Assembly (NCBI GenBank): GCA_035480955.1
Contig: DATIHF010000006.1
Span: 1-64,000 of the forward strand
Direction: 5' to 3'
Source: DATIHF01 sp035480955
GTDB taxonomy: Bacteria > Patescibacteriota > Microgenomatia > Woykebacterales > RBG-16-39-9b
Length of the DNA stretch: 64,000 nt
Positions 47,190 through 55,157 of the stretch are shown in pieces (within the stretch, counting starts at the first letter, position 1; every line of letters starts with the position of its first letter). The position numbers and the translations under genes are program-made. Under the pieces are notes generated by a model that was not told the DNA's origin, searched no databases, and was given only the letters and a program-made list of their open reading frames with translations.

Positions 47190-47218
47190 TTGACCAAAAG
47201 TTCTACAAGTACTAAGAT
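47190..47218 (+). promoter_or_regulatory. Leaderless promoter of rarA
   Basis: TTGACC (47190-47195), 17 bp, TAAGAT (47213-47218), 9 nt, ATG 47228. Confidence 0.7.
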
Positions 47219-47227
47219 AGGCTTTCT

Positions 47228-48571
47228 ATGGGGATGAAACTGACCAGCAAAGCTCGCGCAAAAAAACTCTTTACTCCACTGACTGCCAATGGTCAAAAAC
47301 CATTAGCTGAAAGAATCCGTCCAACTAACCTTGAGGGCTTTGTCGGTCAAGAGCATTTGGTCGGGCAGGGGAAACTGATCTCCACTTTACTCCGACAAGA
47401 CAAAATCCCTTCTCTAATTTTCTGGGGGCCACCAGGCTCGGGTAAAACAACTCTCGCGAAAATCATCGCCCACGAAACCAAATCTTTTTTTGAATTCCAC
47501 TCTGCAGTCGAGGTCGGCGTCAACGACATCAAAATAGTTATTAACGAATCTAAGGAGAGGCTTGAACTTACTCAGCAAAGGACGATTCTTTGCATTGACG
47601 AGATCCATCGCTGGAACAAATCCCAACAAGCGATCCTGCTGCCTTTTGTCGAAGACGGAACAATCATTCTTATCGGCGCAACCACCGAAAATCCTTCTTT
47701 TGAAGTCATCGGCCCACTGCTTTCTCGCAGCAAAGTTGTCATTCTCGAAAGATTGGAAGAAGCAGACATCAAGAAACTAGTTCAACACGCCCTGCGCGAT
47801 AAAACTCATGGGTTGGGCAATTCAAAAGCAAAACTGGAACCAGAGGCCATGCAACTTTTGTTGGACGCCTCGAACGGGGATGCGAGGACGACCCTCAACG
47901 CTCTGGAAATTGCTGTTAATCTCACTTCGCAACGAAACGGCGAGAGGAAAGTTACGGTTGAGAAAATCGAGCAAGCTTTGGGCAGTAAAAAACTGCTTTA
48001 CGATAAAACTGGAGAAGAACACTACAATGTCATCTCGGCTTTCATCAAAAGTTTGCGCGGCTCTGACCCTGACGCGGCGGTCTATTATCTGGCGAGAATG
48101 CTGGAGGCAGGAGAAGATCCAGAATTTATCGCGCGAAGAATGATAATTTTAGCCAGCGAAGACGTCGGCAACGCTGACCCCAAAGCTCTGCAGGTTGCGG
48201 TTGCGACCGCCCAAGCCCTACAATTTGTCGGTTTACCAGAAGCGGCCATTAATCTCGCTCAAGCGGCAACTTATCTAGCCACCACACCGAAAAGCAACGC
48301 TAGCTACATGTCACTGCGCTTTGCACAATCAGACGTCAGAGCCACTCTCAACGAACCAGTGCCGCTGCATCTACGCAACGCAGTCACTGATCTGATGAAA
48401 GATGTGGGCTACGGAAAAGGTTATAAATATGCTCATGATTATGAAGGTGGGGTAGTGGAGCAGCAATTTCTTCCCGACAGCCTCAAAAATAAAAAGTACT
48501 ACCATCCCAAAAAAATTGGGTATGAGAAATATATCAAAGAACATCTCGAAAAAATCAATTCCAATAATTAG
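47228..48571 (+). CDS. rarA: Replication-associated recombination protein A (MgsA)
   Basis: A 447-aa AAA+ clamp-loader-like ATPase acting at stalled forks. Walker A WGPPGSGKTT near 66, Walker B LCIDEIHRWNKSQQ near 125, sensor TTENPSFEV, and the C-terminal MgsA oligomer domain (about 265-440) with DPDAAVYYLARMLEAGEDP and the terminal QQFLPDSL motif. Normal family length. The second ATG codon two residues later is an alternative start. Confidence 0.95.
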   Translation: MGMKLTSKARAKKLFTPLTANGQKPLAERIRPTNLEGFVGQEHLVGQGKLISTLLRQDKIPSLIFWGPPGSGKTTLAKIIAHETKSFFEFHSAVEVGVNDIKIVINESKERLELTQQRTILCIDEIHRWNKSQQAILLPFVEDGTIILIGATTENPSFEVIGPLLSRSKVVILERLEEADIKKLVQHALRDKTHGLGNSKAKLEPEAMQLLLDASNGDARTTLNALEIAVNLTSQRNGERKVTVEKIEQALGSKKLLYDKTGEEHYNVISAFIKSLRGSDPDAAVYYLARMLEAGEDPEFIARRMIILASEDVGNADPKALQVAVATAQALQFVGLPEAAINLAQAATYLATTPKSNASYMSLRFAQSDVRATLNEPVPLHLRNAVTDLMKDVGYGKGYKYAHDYEGGVVEQQFLPDSLKNKKYYHPKKIGYEKYIKEHLEKINSNN

Positions 48572-48613
48572 CATTGCTGTTTTGTTTGCTTTTTCTTTGT
48601 TAAAATTAAACAA

Positions 48614-49087
48614 ATGAAGTTTAACCAAGTCACTTGGTATTCCAAATTGATTGCTCTAATTCTTTTTGTTGCTCTGCCATTCATTGGTTTTTACTTGGGA
48701 ATGCAATACCAAGAGCTTACTCACCCTACAACAGAGGTGCAAACAACTACTGTTTCAAACAGCTTTACAGCCACCACCTCTGCAAATACCACAAATGATC
48801 AAAGTAATATTTCCATAAAAACAGATCAGGTTAGTGTTAACGCAGTTGAGAAAAATGGGTTAGTGACTTACTCGGGCACAGTACAGCTTCCAACTCCTTG
48901 TACAAATCTCAATGTTGATGCGACTGCTTCTCGAACTGATCCTTCGGTAGTCAGTATTCAACTAACTACTCAACCAACAGATACCGTTTGTGCACAAGTA
49001 GTAACTCCGAAACCATTTTCTGGGGAAGTGGCCGCTCCAAAGGGAGTTCAAATTCACGTTTTCTACAACGGTTCACAGATAAAGTAG
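48614..49087 (+). CDS. Membrane-anchored extracellular protein, unknown
   Basis: 157 aa. One membrane helix (about 10-30), a Thr/Asn-rich linker, then a beta domain with two Cys (about residues 94 and 125) and conserved-looking VSIQLTTQ. TAAAAT ends 7 nt before the ATG. Possibly a small Ig-like or inhibitor fold; not recognised. Confidence 0.65.
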   Translation: MKFNQVTWYSKLIALILFVALPFIGFYLGMQYQELTHPTTEVQTTTVSNSFTATTSANTTNDQSNISIKTDQVSVNAVEKNGLVTYSGTVQLPTPCTNLNVDATASRTDPSVVSIQLTTQPTDTVCAQVVTPKPFSGEVAAPKGVQIHVFYNGSQIK

Positions 49088-49100
49088 CGCTTTAGCGCGT

Positions 49101-49454
49101 TTATTTTCTTTCCAACTCCTGCAGTCTTTCGTCTGAAATTCCAAAATGATGGGCGATTTCGTGTTTGACTGTGTCCGTGACGACATTTTTGATCGCTTGT
49201 GGGTCGCCGTGAGAAACCCACATGATCGGTCCCTGAAAAATAGAAATTTTATCTGGCACGGCTAGATTGTAACCTCTCCCGCGAGAGGTGAGGGGAACTC
49301 CTTGATAGAGTCCCAGAAGCAGCCTTCCTCGAGCAAACTCTGGAGCAGGCCAAGCTTCGACGACTAGATCAACATTGTCCAGTTTATCTTTAAAAAATTT
49401 TGGTAAAGCTTCGACCGCCTCGACCACTAGTTTTTCAAACTCTTCTTGTTTCAT
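49101..49454 (-). CDS. Zincin-like metallopeptidase family protein
   Basis: 117 aa. Near the end is KHEIAHHFGISDERLQ, the HExxH zinc motif with a following Asp/Glu, as in the PF06262 possible-metallopeptidase family of similar length. No signal peptide, so cytoplasmic. I set the start at ATG 49454, whose upstream TATTAT is 7 nt away. The longer frame to 49598 overlaps the divergent gene and its promoter. Confidence 0.8.
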   Translation of the reverse strand: MKQEEFEKLVVEAVEALPKFFKDKLDNVDLVVEAWPAPEFARGRLLLGLYQGVPLTSRGRGYNLAVPDKISIFQGPIMWVSHGDPQAIKNVVTDTVKHEIAHHFGISDERLQELERK

Positions 49455-49484
49455 TTGCTCAATAATAACACCCTTGGATATAAT
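49455..49484 (+). promoter_or_regulatory. Promoter of the beta-grasp-like gene
   Basis: TTGCTC (49455-49460), 18 bp, TATAAT (49479-49484), then GGGAGGAGG and ATG 49519. Divergent from the zincin gene. Confidence 0.65.
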
Positions 49485-49518
49485 AAAATAATCTGTCTCT
49501 AGTGTTGGGAGGAGGCCC

Positions 49519-49809
49519 ATGACCACCCAAGTCGACCCAGAACAAGAGGAGAGGGCGGAAAAAGAAATAGAGGAGATCGTCGTCCGTAAAGAGATCAAAG
49601 TAGACTATGTGAGAAACGGGCACCATTTTGAGTTTGTCTACCCACTCGTTGGTCTCACTGTAAAAGAAGCAATCGAGAGACTGAGAGTCTATCTTAGTAG
49701 AGAAGAGGCTCTGATTGTGAAGGCTCCCTACTATCTCAACAGAGAACTAGTCAAACACTCAAGTGAGAGAATAATCGAAGAGGGAGATATCTTGAATGTC
49801 GATCCGTAA
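49519..49809 (+). CDS. Possible beta-grasp (ThiS/MoaD/ubiquitin-like) protein
   Basis: 96 aa. After an acidic helix of 22 residues, the pattern IKVDYVRNGHHFEFVYPL, then TVKEAIERLRVYL, YYLNRELVKHS and IIEEGDILNV follows the beta-grasp order of ThiS and MoaD (strand, hairpin, helix, N-x-E loop, EGD near the end). It lacks the C-terminal Gly-Gly those carriers need, ending Asp-Pro, so a structural or adaptor role is more likely. Fold call is by eye. Confidence 0.5.
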   Translation: MTTQVDPEQEERAEKEIEEIVVRKEIKVDYVRNGHHFEFVYPLVGLTVKEAIERLRVYLSREEALIVKAPYYLNRELVKHSSERIIEEGDILNVDP

Positions 49810-49828
49810 AGATTGCACGATAACGAAA

Positions 49829-49867
49829 AAAGCTCTCCAAAAATTCTGGAGAGCTTTCTTTTTTTTG
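49829..49867. terminator. Bidirectional terminator
   Basis: AAAGCTCTCC (49829-49838) pairs perfectly with GGAGAGCTTT (49848-49857). T runs on both strands serve the beta-grasp-like gene and the convergent CopC-like gene. Confidence 0.9.
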
Positions 49868-49880
49868 TTCTGTTCAAATG

Positions 49881-50357
49881 TTACTTAACTGTGAAAGAGT
49901 AGGTCCCGTTTTTGCAAGTTCCATCCTCTAGACAATAAGAGTAGGCGACTTTGTAGGCTCCGGCGTCAGCGACTGCTACTGGAACGATCAGGGTTTTTCC
50001 ATCTTTGGAGACAATATTGGCCCCGGGTACGACGTCAACTCCTTTGGCGGTCGCGACTTTGATTTCCGAACCACCTTTGACAGCCTTTTTGAAAGTTATT
50101 GAGACTTGGTTTGGTTTGGTCGAGACGGTTGAGTTTGGCTCGGGAGTGATACTGGTAATGTTGCTGTCATTGTTGTACTCAGCGTTTTTATCTTCTGATT
50201 TTTCCGCGCTAGAGGTGCTAGATCCGTTTAAATTTACATCTTCTTTCTTAGTTTCGTTTTTATTTGAGGATTGGTTTTTATTGATCAGGTAACCTATACC
50301 AAGCAACACAAGGATTGCAATTGCAGCGATAATAATTTCTCTTGAAGTGATTTTCAT
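49881..50357 (-). CDS. Membrane-anchored CopC-like domain protein
   Basis: 158 aa. One membrane helix (about 8-25), a Ser/Asn/Lys linker, then a CopC-like beta domain (about 68-158) with ITPEPNSTV, VSITFKKAV, and the closing YKVAYSYCLEDGTCKNGTYSFTV. The Cys pair probably forms a disulfide. True CopC copper His ligands are not seen, so metal binding is doubtful. Confidence 0.75.
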   Translation of the reverse strand: MKITSREIIIAAIAILVLLGIGYLINKNQSSNKNETKKEDVNLNGSSTSSAEKSEDKNAEYNNDSNITSITPEPNSTVSTKPNQVSITFKKAVKGGSEIKVATAKGVDVVPGANIVSKDGKTLIVPVAVADAGAYKVAYSYCLEDGTCKNGTYSFTVK

Positions 50358-50514
50358 ATTTGCTTCTTAGTAAATACAGAGCGCTTTAGCGTCTGTTTAA
50401 ATTCTAATTATTCCCAGCGGAGCAGAGTAGGAAATCCTCCTTGTAAATTAGTCTAGACAAGTTAAATCTTTTTGTCAAATCTTATAAGTCGCTTAAAAAT
50501 CACTCATAGTAAAC

Positions 50515-50543
50515 TTGCAATTTCTCTCAATTCTAGGGATAAT
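50515..50543 (+). promoter_or_regulatory. Promoter of the 50565 gene
   Basis: TTGCAA (50515-50520), 17 bp, GATAAT (50538-50543), followed by AAAGGAG and GTG. Confidence 0.7.
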
Positions 50544-50564
50544 TTTCGTGGAAAGGAGACTCTC

Positions 50565-50972
50565 GTGAGAGTGCTGGTTGTCGGTAGCATTGGCAAGAGA
50601 GGCGAGACACGGATTGATTTCCTGGTAGGAGAATTGGGAGCACGAGACATCGAGGTAGTCAAAGTTAGGACAAACTACGGCAATCGTGATTGGCGAGAAC
50701 ACTTCGATGAGGTGAAAATATACTTGAAGAATTCACAAAGATATTTTGAAGAGAACTCAATTGATGTCGTGGTCGCGGATCTATCAGCTGCCTCAGATGG
50801 TAGAACCCACCAGTTGATGATTGCCAATCAACGAGGGATTCCTACTTTTGGTTTTGCCCAAGTGGTAGTGGACACTCCCTGGAGATTAGTCGATGTCGAC
50901 AGGCTATTCACAAATATCAACGATCTTGTCGCTGCATTGCGCTCCTACGAGAAAACTATTGCCGCTGACTGA
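50565..50972 (+). CDS. Nucleotide-binding-fold protein, possibly deoxyribosyltransferase-like
   Basis: 135 aa with GTG start, AAAGGAG 7 nt upstream. A Rossmann-like alternation opens with VLVVGSIGKRG and has IDVVVADLSAASDG followed by IANQRGIPTFGF. This matches the layout of nucleoside 2-deoxyribosyltransferase-like and TIR-like folds, but catalytic residues are not certain. Single-gene unit. Confidence 0.55.
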   Translation: MRVLVVGSIGKRGETRIDFLVGELGARDIEVVKVRTNYGNRDWREHFDEVKIYLKNSQRYFEENSIDVVVADLSAASDGRTHQLMIANQRGIPTFGFAQVVVDTPWRLVDVDRLFTNINDLVAALRSYEKTIAAD

Positions 50973-50989
50973 CCCTCGGCGGTTTTTTC
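50962..50989 (+). terminator. Rho-independent terminator
   Basis: CCGC (50962-50965) pairs with GCGG (50979-50982), followed by six T. Short stem, overlapping the stop codon. Confidence 0.6.
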
Positions 50990-51002
50990 TTGCACTACAA
51001 GC

Positions 51003-51008
51003 TATAAT
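51003..51008 (+). promoter_or_regulatory. -10 box of the five-ribbon gene
   Basis: Consensus TATAAT 40 nt before the TTG start. The -35 region coincides with the previous terminator and shows no match. Confidence 0.45.
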
Positions 51009-51047
51009 TGATCTCGGTGGTATCGGGTGGGAGAAAGGACTCCCAAG

Positions 51048-51644
51048 TTGGCAATCAAGACAGAGCAGAAAGTAGTCTGTCCCGTTTGTCTAAAGCCAAA
51101 AAACAAACTAACAAATCGCCACCCAATCAGTCGAGTTCTTGTTTGTAGTAATTGTTTTAAAAAACTCACTAACTTCAAACCAAAATTGAGGAGAGGGGTC
51201 TGTAGTCTCTGCGGTAAGGGACCAAGACTTATTCATTATAAAAATGAAAGTTGTGGGCGATGTTATAGGAATAGGATAGCTAAAGAGAGATTTCCGTCAT
51301 GTAGCGAGTGTGGCACAGTGATAAGCCGCGCGAAGAGAATACATCCGGATACCAAGGCTGTACTCTGCCTGAAGTGCTATTTCAAGGCAAGCGGCACTTA
51401 CGACCCAATAGGTCGGTGTTTTCTGTGCAAGAGAGATCAGATGCGGCTTCCCATGCTTGACTCAGAATCCAAGGAGAGGATTTGTATGAGATGCTACTCG
51501 AAAGGAAAGGGGCCTAAATATGGTCATCGATGGGGCAAATGCAGCAAATGTGGAAATTCTCCGAGACTCATCTACGGAAAGGCTCTAGACTACTGTCTGA
51601 CCTGCTATCGCAAACATCTTAATTACGAACAACCGAGGTACTAG
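51048..51644 (+). CDS. Protein of five tandem zinc ribbons
   Basis: 198 aa, TTG start with AAAGGA 8 nt upstream (GTG 51027 is the alternative). Five successive modules each have a CxxC, 13-20 residues, then CxxC(Y): CPVC/CSNC, CSLCGKG/CGRC, CSECGT/CLKC, CFLCKR/CMRC and CSKCGN/CLTC. Linkers are basic. The repeat structure suggests nucleic-acid or ribosome binding. No enzyme domain. Single gene with terminator. Confidence 0.75.
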   Translation: MAIKTEQKVVCPVCLKPKNKLTNRHPISRVLVCSNCFKKLTNFKPKLRRGVCSLCGKGPRLIHYKNESCGRCYRNRIAKERFPSCSECGTVISRAKRIHPDTKAVLCLKCYFKASGTYDPIGRCFLCKRDQMRLPMLDSESKERICMRCYSKGKGPKYGHRWGKCSKCGNSPRLIYGKALDYCLTCYRKHLNYEQPRY

Positions 51645-51651
51645 AAACGTC

Positions 51652-51688
51652 AACCGGTAGCCAACTAAACGCTACCGGTTTTTTTTTT
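51652..51688 (+). terminator. Rho-independent terminator
   Basis: AACCGGTAGC (51652-51661) pairs perfectly with GCTACCGGTT (51671-51680), followed by ten T. Confidence 0.95.
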
Positions 51689-51716
51689 GCCTTTTTCCAC
51701 GGAGTCTATATATAAT
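51687..51716 (+). promoter_or_regulatory. Leaderless promoter with GTG start
   Basis: TTGCCT (51687-51692), 18 bp, TATAAT (51711-51716), 6 nt, GTG 51723. Its -35 overlaps the T tail of the preceding terminator. Confidence 0.65.
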
Positions 51717-51722
51717 ATTATT

Positions 51723-52379
51723 GTGTACGCCATTACTGCCATAGTCGCCTGTACAATCGCTTTTTTTGTCTACCAATACTGGAAATACAAAGCCTCGGAC
51801 AACGGTGCGCCTTATGTCGCGATCGAACACCCAGTTGTCGAGCATATTTTGCAGTTAGCGCAGATCGAGCCGGACGATGTGCTTTATGATCTCGGGAGCG
51901 GGGATGGGCGAGTGCCGATTGCCGCTGCGCTAAACTACAATATCAAAGCCGTGGGGATTGAGATTGACCGTTTTCGCCACTGGTATGCTCTCTACCAGCG
52001 TTTTATCCTCAGACTCGGTAATCGAGTGACTTTCATTAATAAAAATATTTTTAATGTAAACTTGTCTGAGGCAACGATTTGTTTTGTTTATTTGACTCAA
52101 CAAGCCAACGAAGGTTTGGAGGATAAATTTTTAAAAGAATTGGGTGAGGGGACTCTGATAATTTCTCCTTCTTTCCAATTCCCCGGCTGGACTCCAGTCT
52201 ACGTTGATGAAAACCCCACCCTTCATACTCCGTGGGGCCCAACTTATTTTTACGAAATCGGCACGTCAAACCCAAAAGTGGCTGAACAAACTGCAGTGGC
52301 AACCCCGCCAGTTCAACCCGAAGTTGAGCAAGCGCGGCAAGCTCCTAATTTAACCCCACCCACACAACCAAACCCCTAG
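51723..52379 (+). CDS. Membrane-anchored SAM-dependent methyltransferase (FAM173-like)
   Basis: 218 aa from the leaderless GTG. One membrane helix (about 2-22), then a class I methyltransferase fold with motif I YDLGSGDGRVP (about 54-65) and the acidic AVGIEIDRF that binds the cofactor ribose. The context resembles FAM173/ATPSCKMT lysine methyltransferases, which are membrane-anchored in the same way. The target is unknown. A Pro/Gln-rich tail ends the protein. The frame is open to 51687, but that stretch is promoter. Confidence 0.8.
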   Translation: MYAITAIVACTIAFFVYQYWKYKASDNGAPYVAIEHPVVEHILQLAQIEPDDVLYDLGSGDGRVPIAAALNYNIKAVGIEIDRFRHWYALYQRFILRLGNRVTFINKNIFNVNLSEATICFVYLTQQANEGLEDKFLKELGEGTLIISPSFQFPGWTPVYVDENPTLHTPWGPTYFYEIGTSNPKVAEQTAVATPPVQPEVEQARQAPNLTPPTQPNP

Positions 52380-52396
52380 CTTTTGGTATATTAATG

Positions 52397-52402
52397 TATA
52401 AT
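52397..52402 (+). promoter_or_regulatory. -10 box of the 52429 gene
   Basis: Consensus TATAAT 27 nt before ATG, followed by AAAGGAG. No convincing -35. Confidence 0.5.
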
Positions 52403-52428
52403 ACCTAGGTTCAGTAAAGGAGTTTGTC

Positions 52429-53181
52429 ATGGCCGAGGACCCAACCAAGCCAGGCAATGAGAATCGGGAAGAGCCCTCTGGAGAAAGAACTCGCCGAGTA
52501 ACGGAACAAGACCAAGCAAGGGAAAAGAAAACCAAGATTAGTTTTTGGCAAAAGCTGAAGCACAGTTTCTCGCTAAGAAGTTACTCAAAATCTACTCTGC
52601 TAATGATCGCCGGGGGCCTAGTAGTATTAGGTCTCGCAATTTTATTAGCTGTACACAATATTTACTTCAGTAGCGACAGTAGCGCAGCTTCAGGGCAAGT
52701 TCCGTTCATCAGAGCAACCGCAACACTGACACCGAGACCGACACCTACTCCTAATTACGAAGAAGAGATCGAAAGAGGGGTAATTGACTCGGTAAATTAC
52801 CGACGGGAGCTGACCATGTTGCCACCCTTGAAACTCGCAACTGCTTATGTACTTTATGCGAGGGACTATCTCAACCCACCGGCAACGCCACAACCGAATC
52901 AATTTGAGATAGATGGTCTGCCTCCTTGTGAGGATGTTTGCACCTTTGACATGCCCACACCGAGCGGCATCTCAGTCATCTTTGCAAAAGTCAGAGAGAT
53001 CAAGCAAAACGTGGTCGAGAAAACAATGGATATGATTGAGGAGAAAAGTTTTAGCAGCGACGTCATCTATCTCTGTCAGTCAGGTAATATTGGCGTTGGT
53101 GCTATGAAAGTTGACACTCGCCTCTATTACGTAGTGATTCTCGTCAACAAACTGAGCAAATGCAACCTGCATCAGCAGTAA
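52429..53181 (+). CDS. Single-pass membrane protein, 250 aa
   Basis: A charged cytoplasmic start of about 60 residues, one membrane helix (about 62-83), a Thr/Pro stalk, then an extracellular domain of about 140 residues with three or four Cys. AAAGGAG is 7 nt before the ATG. No recognised family. The following small gene starts within its last codons. Confidence 0.65.
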   Translation: MAEDPTKPGNENREEPSGERTRRVTEQDQAREKKTKISFWQKLKHSFSLRSYSKSTLLMIAGGLVVLGLAILLAVHNIYFSSDSSAASGQVPFIRATATLTPRPTPTPNYEEEIERGVIDSVNYRRELTMLPPLKLATAYVLYARDYLNPPATPQPNQFEIDGLPPCEDVCTFDMPTPSGISVIFAKVREIKQNVVEKTMDMIEEKSFSSDVIYLCQSGNIGVGAMKVDTRLYYVVILVNKLSKCNLHQQ

Positions 53182-53369
53182 CTCTTTACTGGTATTGTCC
53201 TAGAAATGGAAGACGCGGAGCAATCGAGATCGAAGAGATAACAACTACTGCAAAAATCATACAGCAGTTGAGAGGCGCTCATAGCACAAAGGATCGAGAT
53301 TGTTTTTTCGATCCAGCAGAACTGACATTAACAACAAAAGATGAAAGAGGTTTTATCTTAGTCGATTAG
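53160..53369 (+). CDS. Small unknown protein, 69 aa
   Basis: ATG 53160 lies inside the end of the previous gene (22-nt overlap) with no Shine-Dalgarno, so it would depend on coupled translation. Beta-rich centre, one Cys near residue 48. The stop is in the terminator stem. Coding status moderately supported by the overlap and terminator. Confidence 0.45.
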   Translation: MQPASAVTLYWYCPRNGRRGAIEIEEITTTAKIIQQLRGAHSTKDRDCFFDPAELTLTTKDERGFILVD

Positions 53370-53401
53370 GACGGACTCAATTTTGATTCCGTCCTTTTTT
53401 A
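53368..53401 (+). terminator. Rho-independent terminator
   Basis: AGGACGGA (53368-53375) pairs with TCCGTCCT (53388-53395), then a T run. Confidence 0.9.
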
Positions 53402-53462
53402 TTGGAGATTGATGACTTTTGTTGTATTATTTCATTTAGTGAGTGGTTCCGAGGAGGGTTTG

Positions 53463-53819
53463 ATGACCAACGAATTCGAAGGTGTTGGCCCGAGAGCAAA
53501 TCCTAATACCCGAGAGTTTCGCACAATTCGGACAAGCGAAGAGAGAAAATCCACTCAGAGTGGGACAAATGGAACCAAAGGCCCGGCAACTGGCTTCACA
53601 GCCAAATGCAGCGAGAAACCAGTTCTACAAAACGCATGCCCACGGTGTAATACCTCGGATCTGTTGCCAGGAAAAGATCAGGACGGAAGATTTTTTTTCT
53701 GCATTAATTGCAACTACCGTCAGGAGAAGATCTATTACGGTAATTTCGTCGCTGCAGAACAAGAGGTCAGTTACAAAAGAAGACGACCACCCTCACATGG
53801 TAAATCTATGCTTGGATGA
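53463..53819 (+). CDS. Zinc-ribbon protein, 118 aa
   Basis: ATG 53463 with AGGAGG 5 nt upstream (frame open to 53409 without signals). The first half is polar and likely disordered. A zinc ribbon CPRCNTSDL...FFCINCNYRQ occupies about 58-85. Resembles ribbons of transcription or ribosomal factors. Single-gene cassette with a terminator. Confidence 0.65.
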   Translation: MTNEFEGVGPRANPNTREFRTIRTSEERKSTQSGTNGTKGPATGFTAKCSEKPVLQNACPRCNTSDLLPGKDQDGRFFFCINCNYRQEKIYYGNFVAAEQEVSYKRRRPPSHGKSMLG

Positions 53820-53820
53820 A

Positions 53821-53849
53821 CGCCTATATCTCTCGATAGGCGTTTTTTT
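53821..53849 (+). terminator. Rho-independent terminator
   Basis: CGCCTAT (53821-53827) pairs with ATAGGCG (53836-53842), followed by seven T. Confidence 0.9.
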
Positions 53850-54252
53850 ATCTATCTTTCAGTCTAAAAACAAATTTAAGAGCTGACCAGTCCTCATCAA
53901 TGGCAGCAACTTTCACATCAACTAATGAATTTTCCAAACCGATAGTCCGAACAATATTCTCGTTCAAATCTTTAGGGATTTTTGAAGAACCTTTTGGCCA
54001 GCCGACCCATAAGTTTCCGTTTTTAGCCAAATGGGATTTTAATTTTGGAAAAGTCTCGTGCAGCTCAGCTTTTTCTGTAACAAAAGAAATAATAAAATCT
54101 AAATTCGATTCAGGCTTTTCAAAAATTTTAAAAGTGATAGGAGAGTCTGCAATTTCTTTTTCAAAAGAAAGAGGGGAATTGTCAAAATAGACTCTGCTGC
54201 CCTCTTTCAAACCCAACTTTTCAACTAAAGACTTACCAGAATAGCCTGCCAT
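53848..54252 (-). CDS. DUF3052 family protein
   Basis: 134 aa. The family layout is clear: AGYSGKSLVEKLGLKEGSRV at the start, a central LWVGWPKGSSKIPKDL, NIVRTIGLENSLVDVKV, then AIDEDWSALKFVFR at the end. DUF3052 proteins are small and cytoplasmic, of unknown activity. Leaderless promoter. Confidence 0.85.
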   Translation of the reverse strand: MAGYSGKSLVEKLGLKEGSRVYFDNSPLSFEKEIADSPITFKIFEKPESNLDFIISFVTEKAELHETFPKLKSHLAKNGNLWVGWPKGSSKIPKDLNENIVRTIGLENSLVDVKVAAIDEDWSALKFVFRLKDR

Positions 54253-54258
54253 AGCCGT

Positions 54259-54287
54259 ATTATCACACTATAATCTTTATTTTTCAA
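54259..54287 (-). promoter_or_regulatory. Leaderless promoter of the DUF3052 gene
   Basis: On the minus strand TTGAAA, 17 bp, GATAAT, 6 nt, ATG 54252. Confidence 0.65.
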
Positions 54288-55042
54288 GGCTAAAAGCGCG
54301 TCTTTTGCTTGATAGATCAGTCTAATTTATCAATTATAGGGTAAAAATGGACCCCTCAGGGGGAGGAGGCGAAAGGGGTAAAACCCTTGAATGTACTGAT
54401 ACAGCAGCCAATATGAGCAATTTGAGTGCGATAAATAAATTTAAGAATTTAGGACAGAGAAAAAACAGGGAATTTTGAATACGATTTTGAAAGCTAAAAA
54501 GTTTTCAGTTAGCGCAGTAGGAAAGTGAGAGGAAAATTTCAAAACAGCTCTCGGTGGGGAGCTTAACTCCACGTCGCATAAGATACATTGTGCGACGTAA
54601 TAGCAAATAGCCTTTAGGAGCTCTTTCTAATGAAGAGAAGGGGCGCACAGATATCACAGATTAATTGGAAATTAATTTGTTTTTTATTTTCACTTCATCC
54701 TCTGTGCACTTCCTACATTACTTAAGATCTAAAAACGCCTCCTAGGCCCTTTTAAGGGCTTGCTACTATTAGCCTTGGAAATACCTTTAGTCGGACTCTT
54801 GGGTAGACACTCATCGGAGAGAGTCAAATTTGCTTGTTATTTAGGTTTAAATTGATAGTTTTCTAGCTATAAATTATGACATCTCAGGCATGCAATTAGC
54901 ACTCGTTTTATAGCTCTGCAAAGTTATCCACAAAAGATACCTCAGTCTAATGTAAGAAGGGCGCATTAAAAAACTAAAGGAGGGTCGCACTACACTAGAG
55001 AAGAGTGGGGCGAAAGTTTTGTTTGGCTCCAGCTCGTCCAAA

Positions 55043-55067
55043 GCCGAAAGGTCTTTCGGGTTTTTTG
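55043..55067 (+). terminator. Rho-independent terminator inside the gene-free region
   Basis: CCGAAAG (55044-55050), a 2-nt loop core, CTTTCGG (55053-55059), then six T. It has no gene directly before it, so a short RNA probably ends here. Confidence 0.7.
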
Positions 55068-55092
55068 CGATCGGACTTCTTCATCTAGACCC

Positions 55093-55157
55093 TATAGTAT
55101 TACTTTCCACACGTGGAAACAACTATATCATACTATATCATCATGTCTTATAGTATT
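55093..55157. repeat. Repeat cluster: direct, tandem and inverted
   Basis: TATAGTATT occurs at 55093-55101 and 55149-55157. Between them are TTTCCAC-AC-GTGGAAA (55104-55119, perfect inverted repeat) and two tandem copies of ACTATATCAT (55122-55141), which contain ATACTATA, the inverse of the outer repeat. Looks like a multi-site protein-binding region. Confidence 0.6.

Noticed and set aside
54347..54478. 43-codon Gly-rich frame near the start of the gene-free region
   Set aside because: Promoter spacing is poor, there is no ribosome site and no protein-like pattern beyond a Gly run.
54924..54932. Calling a replication origin on the DnaA box alone
   Set aside because: Only one perfect box was found and dnaA is not in the window; kept as a possibility only.
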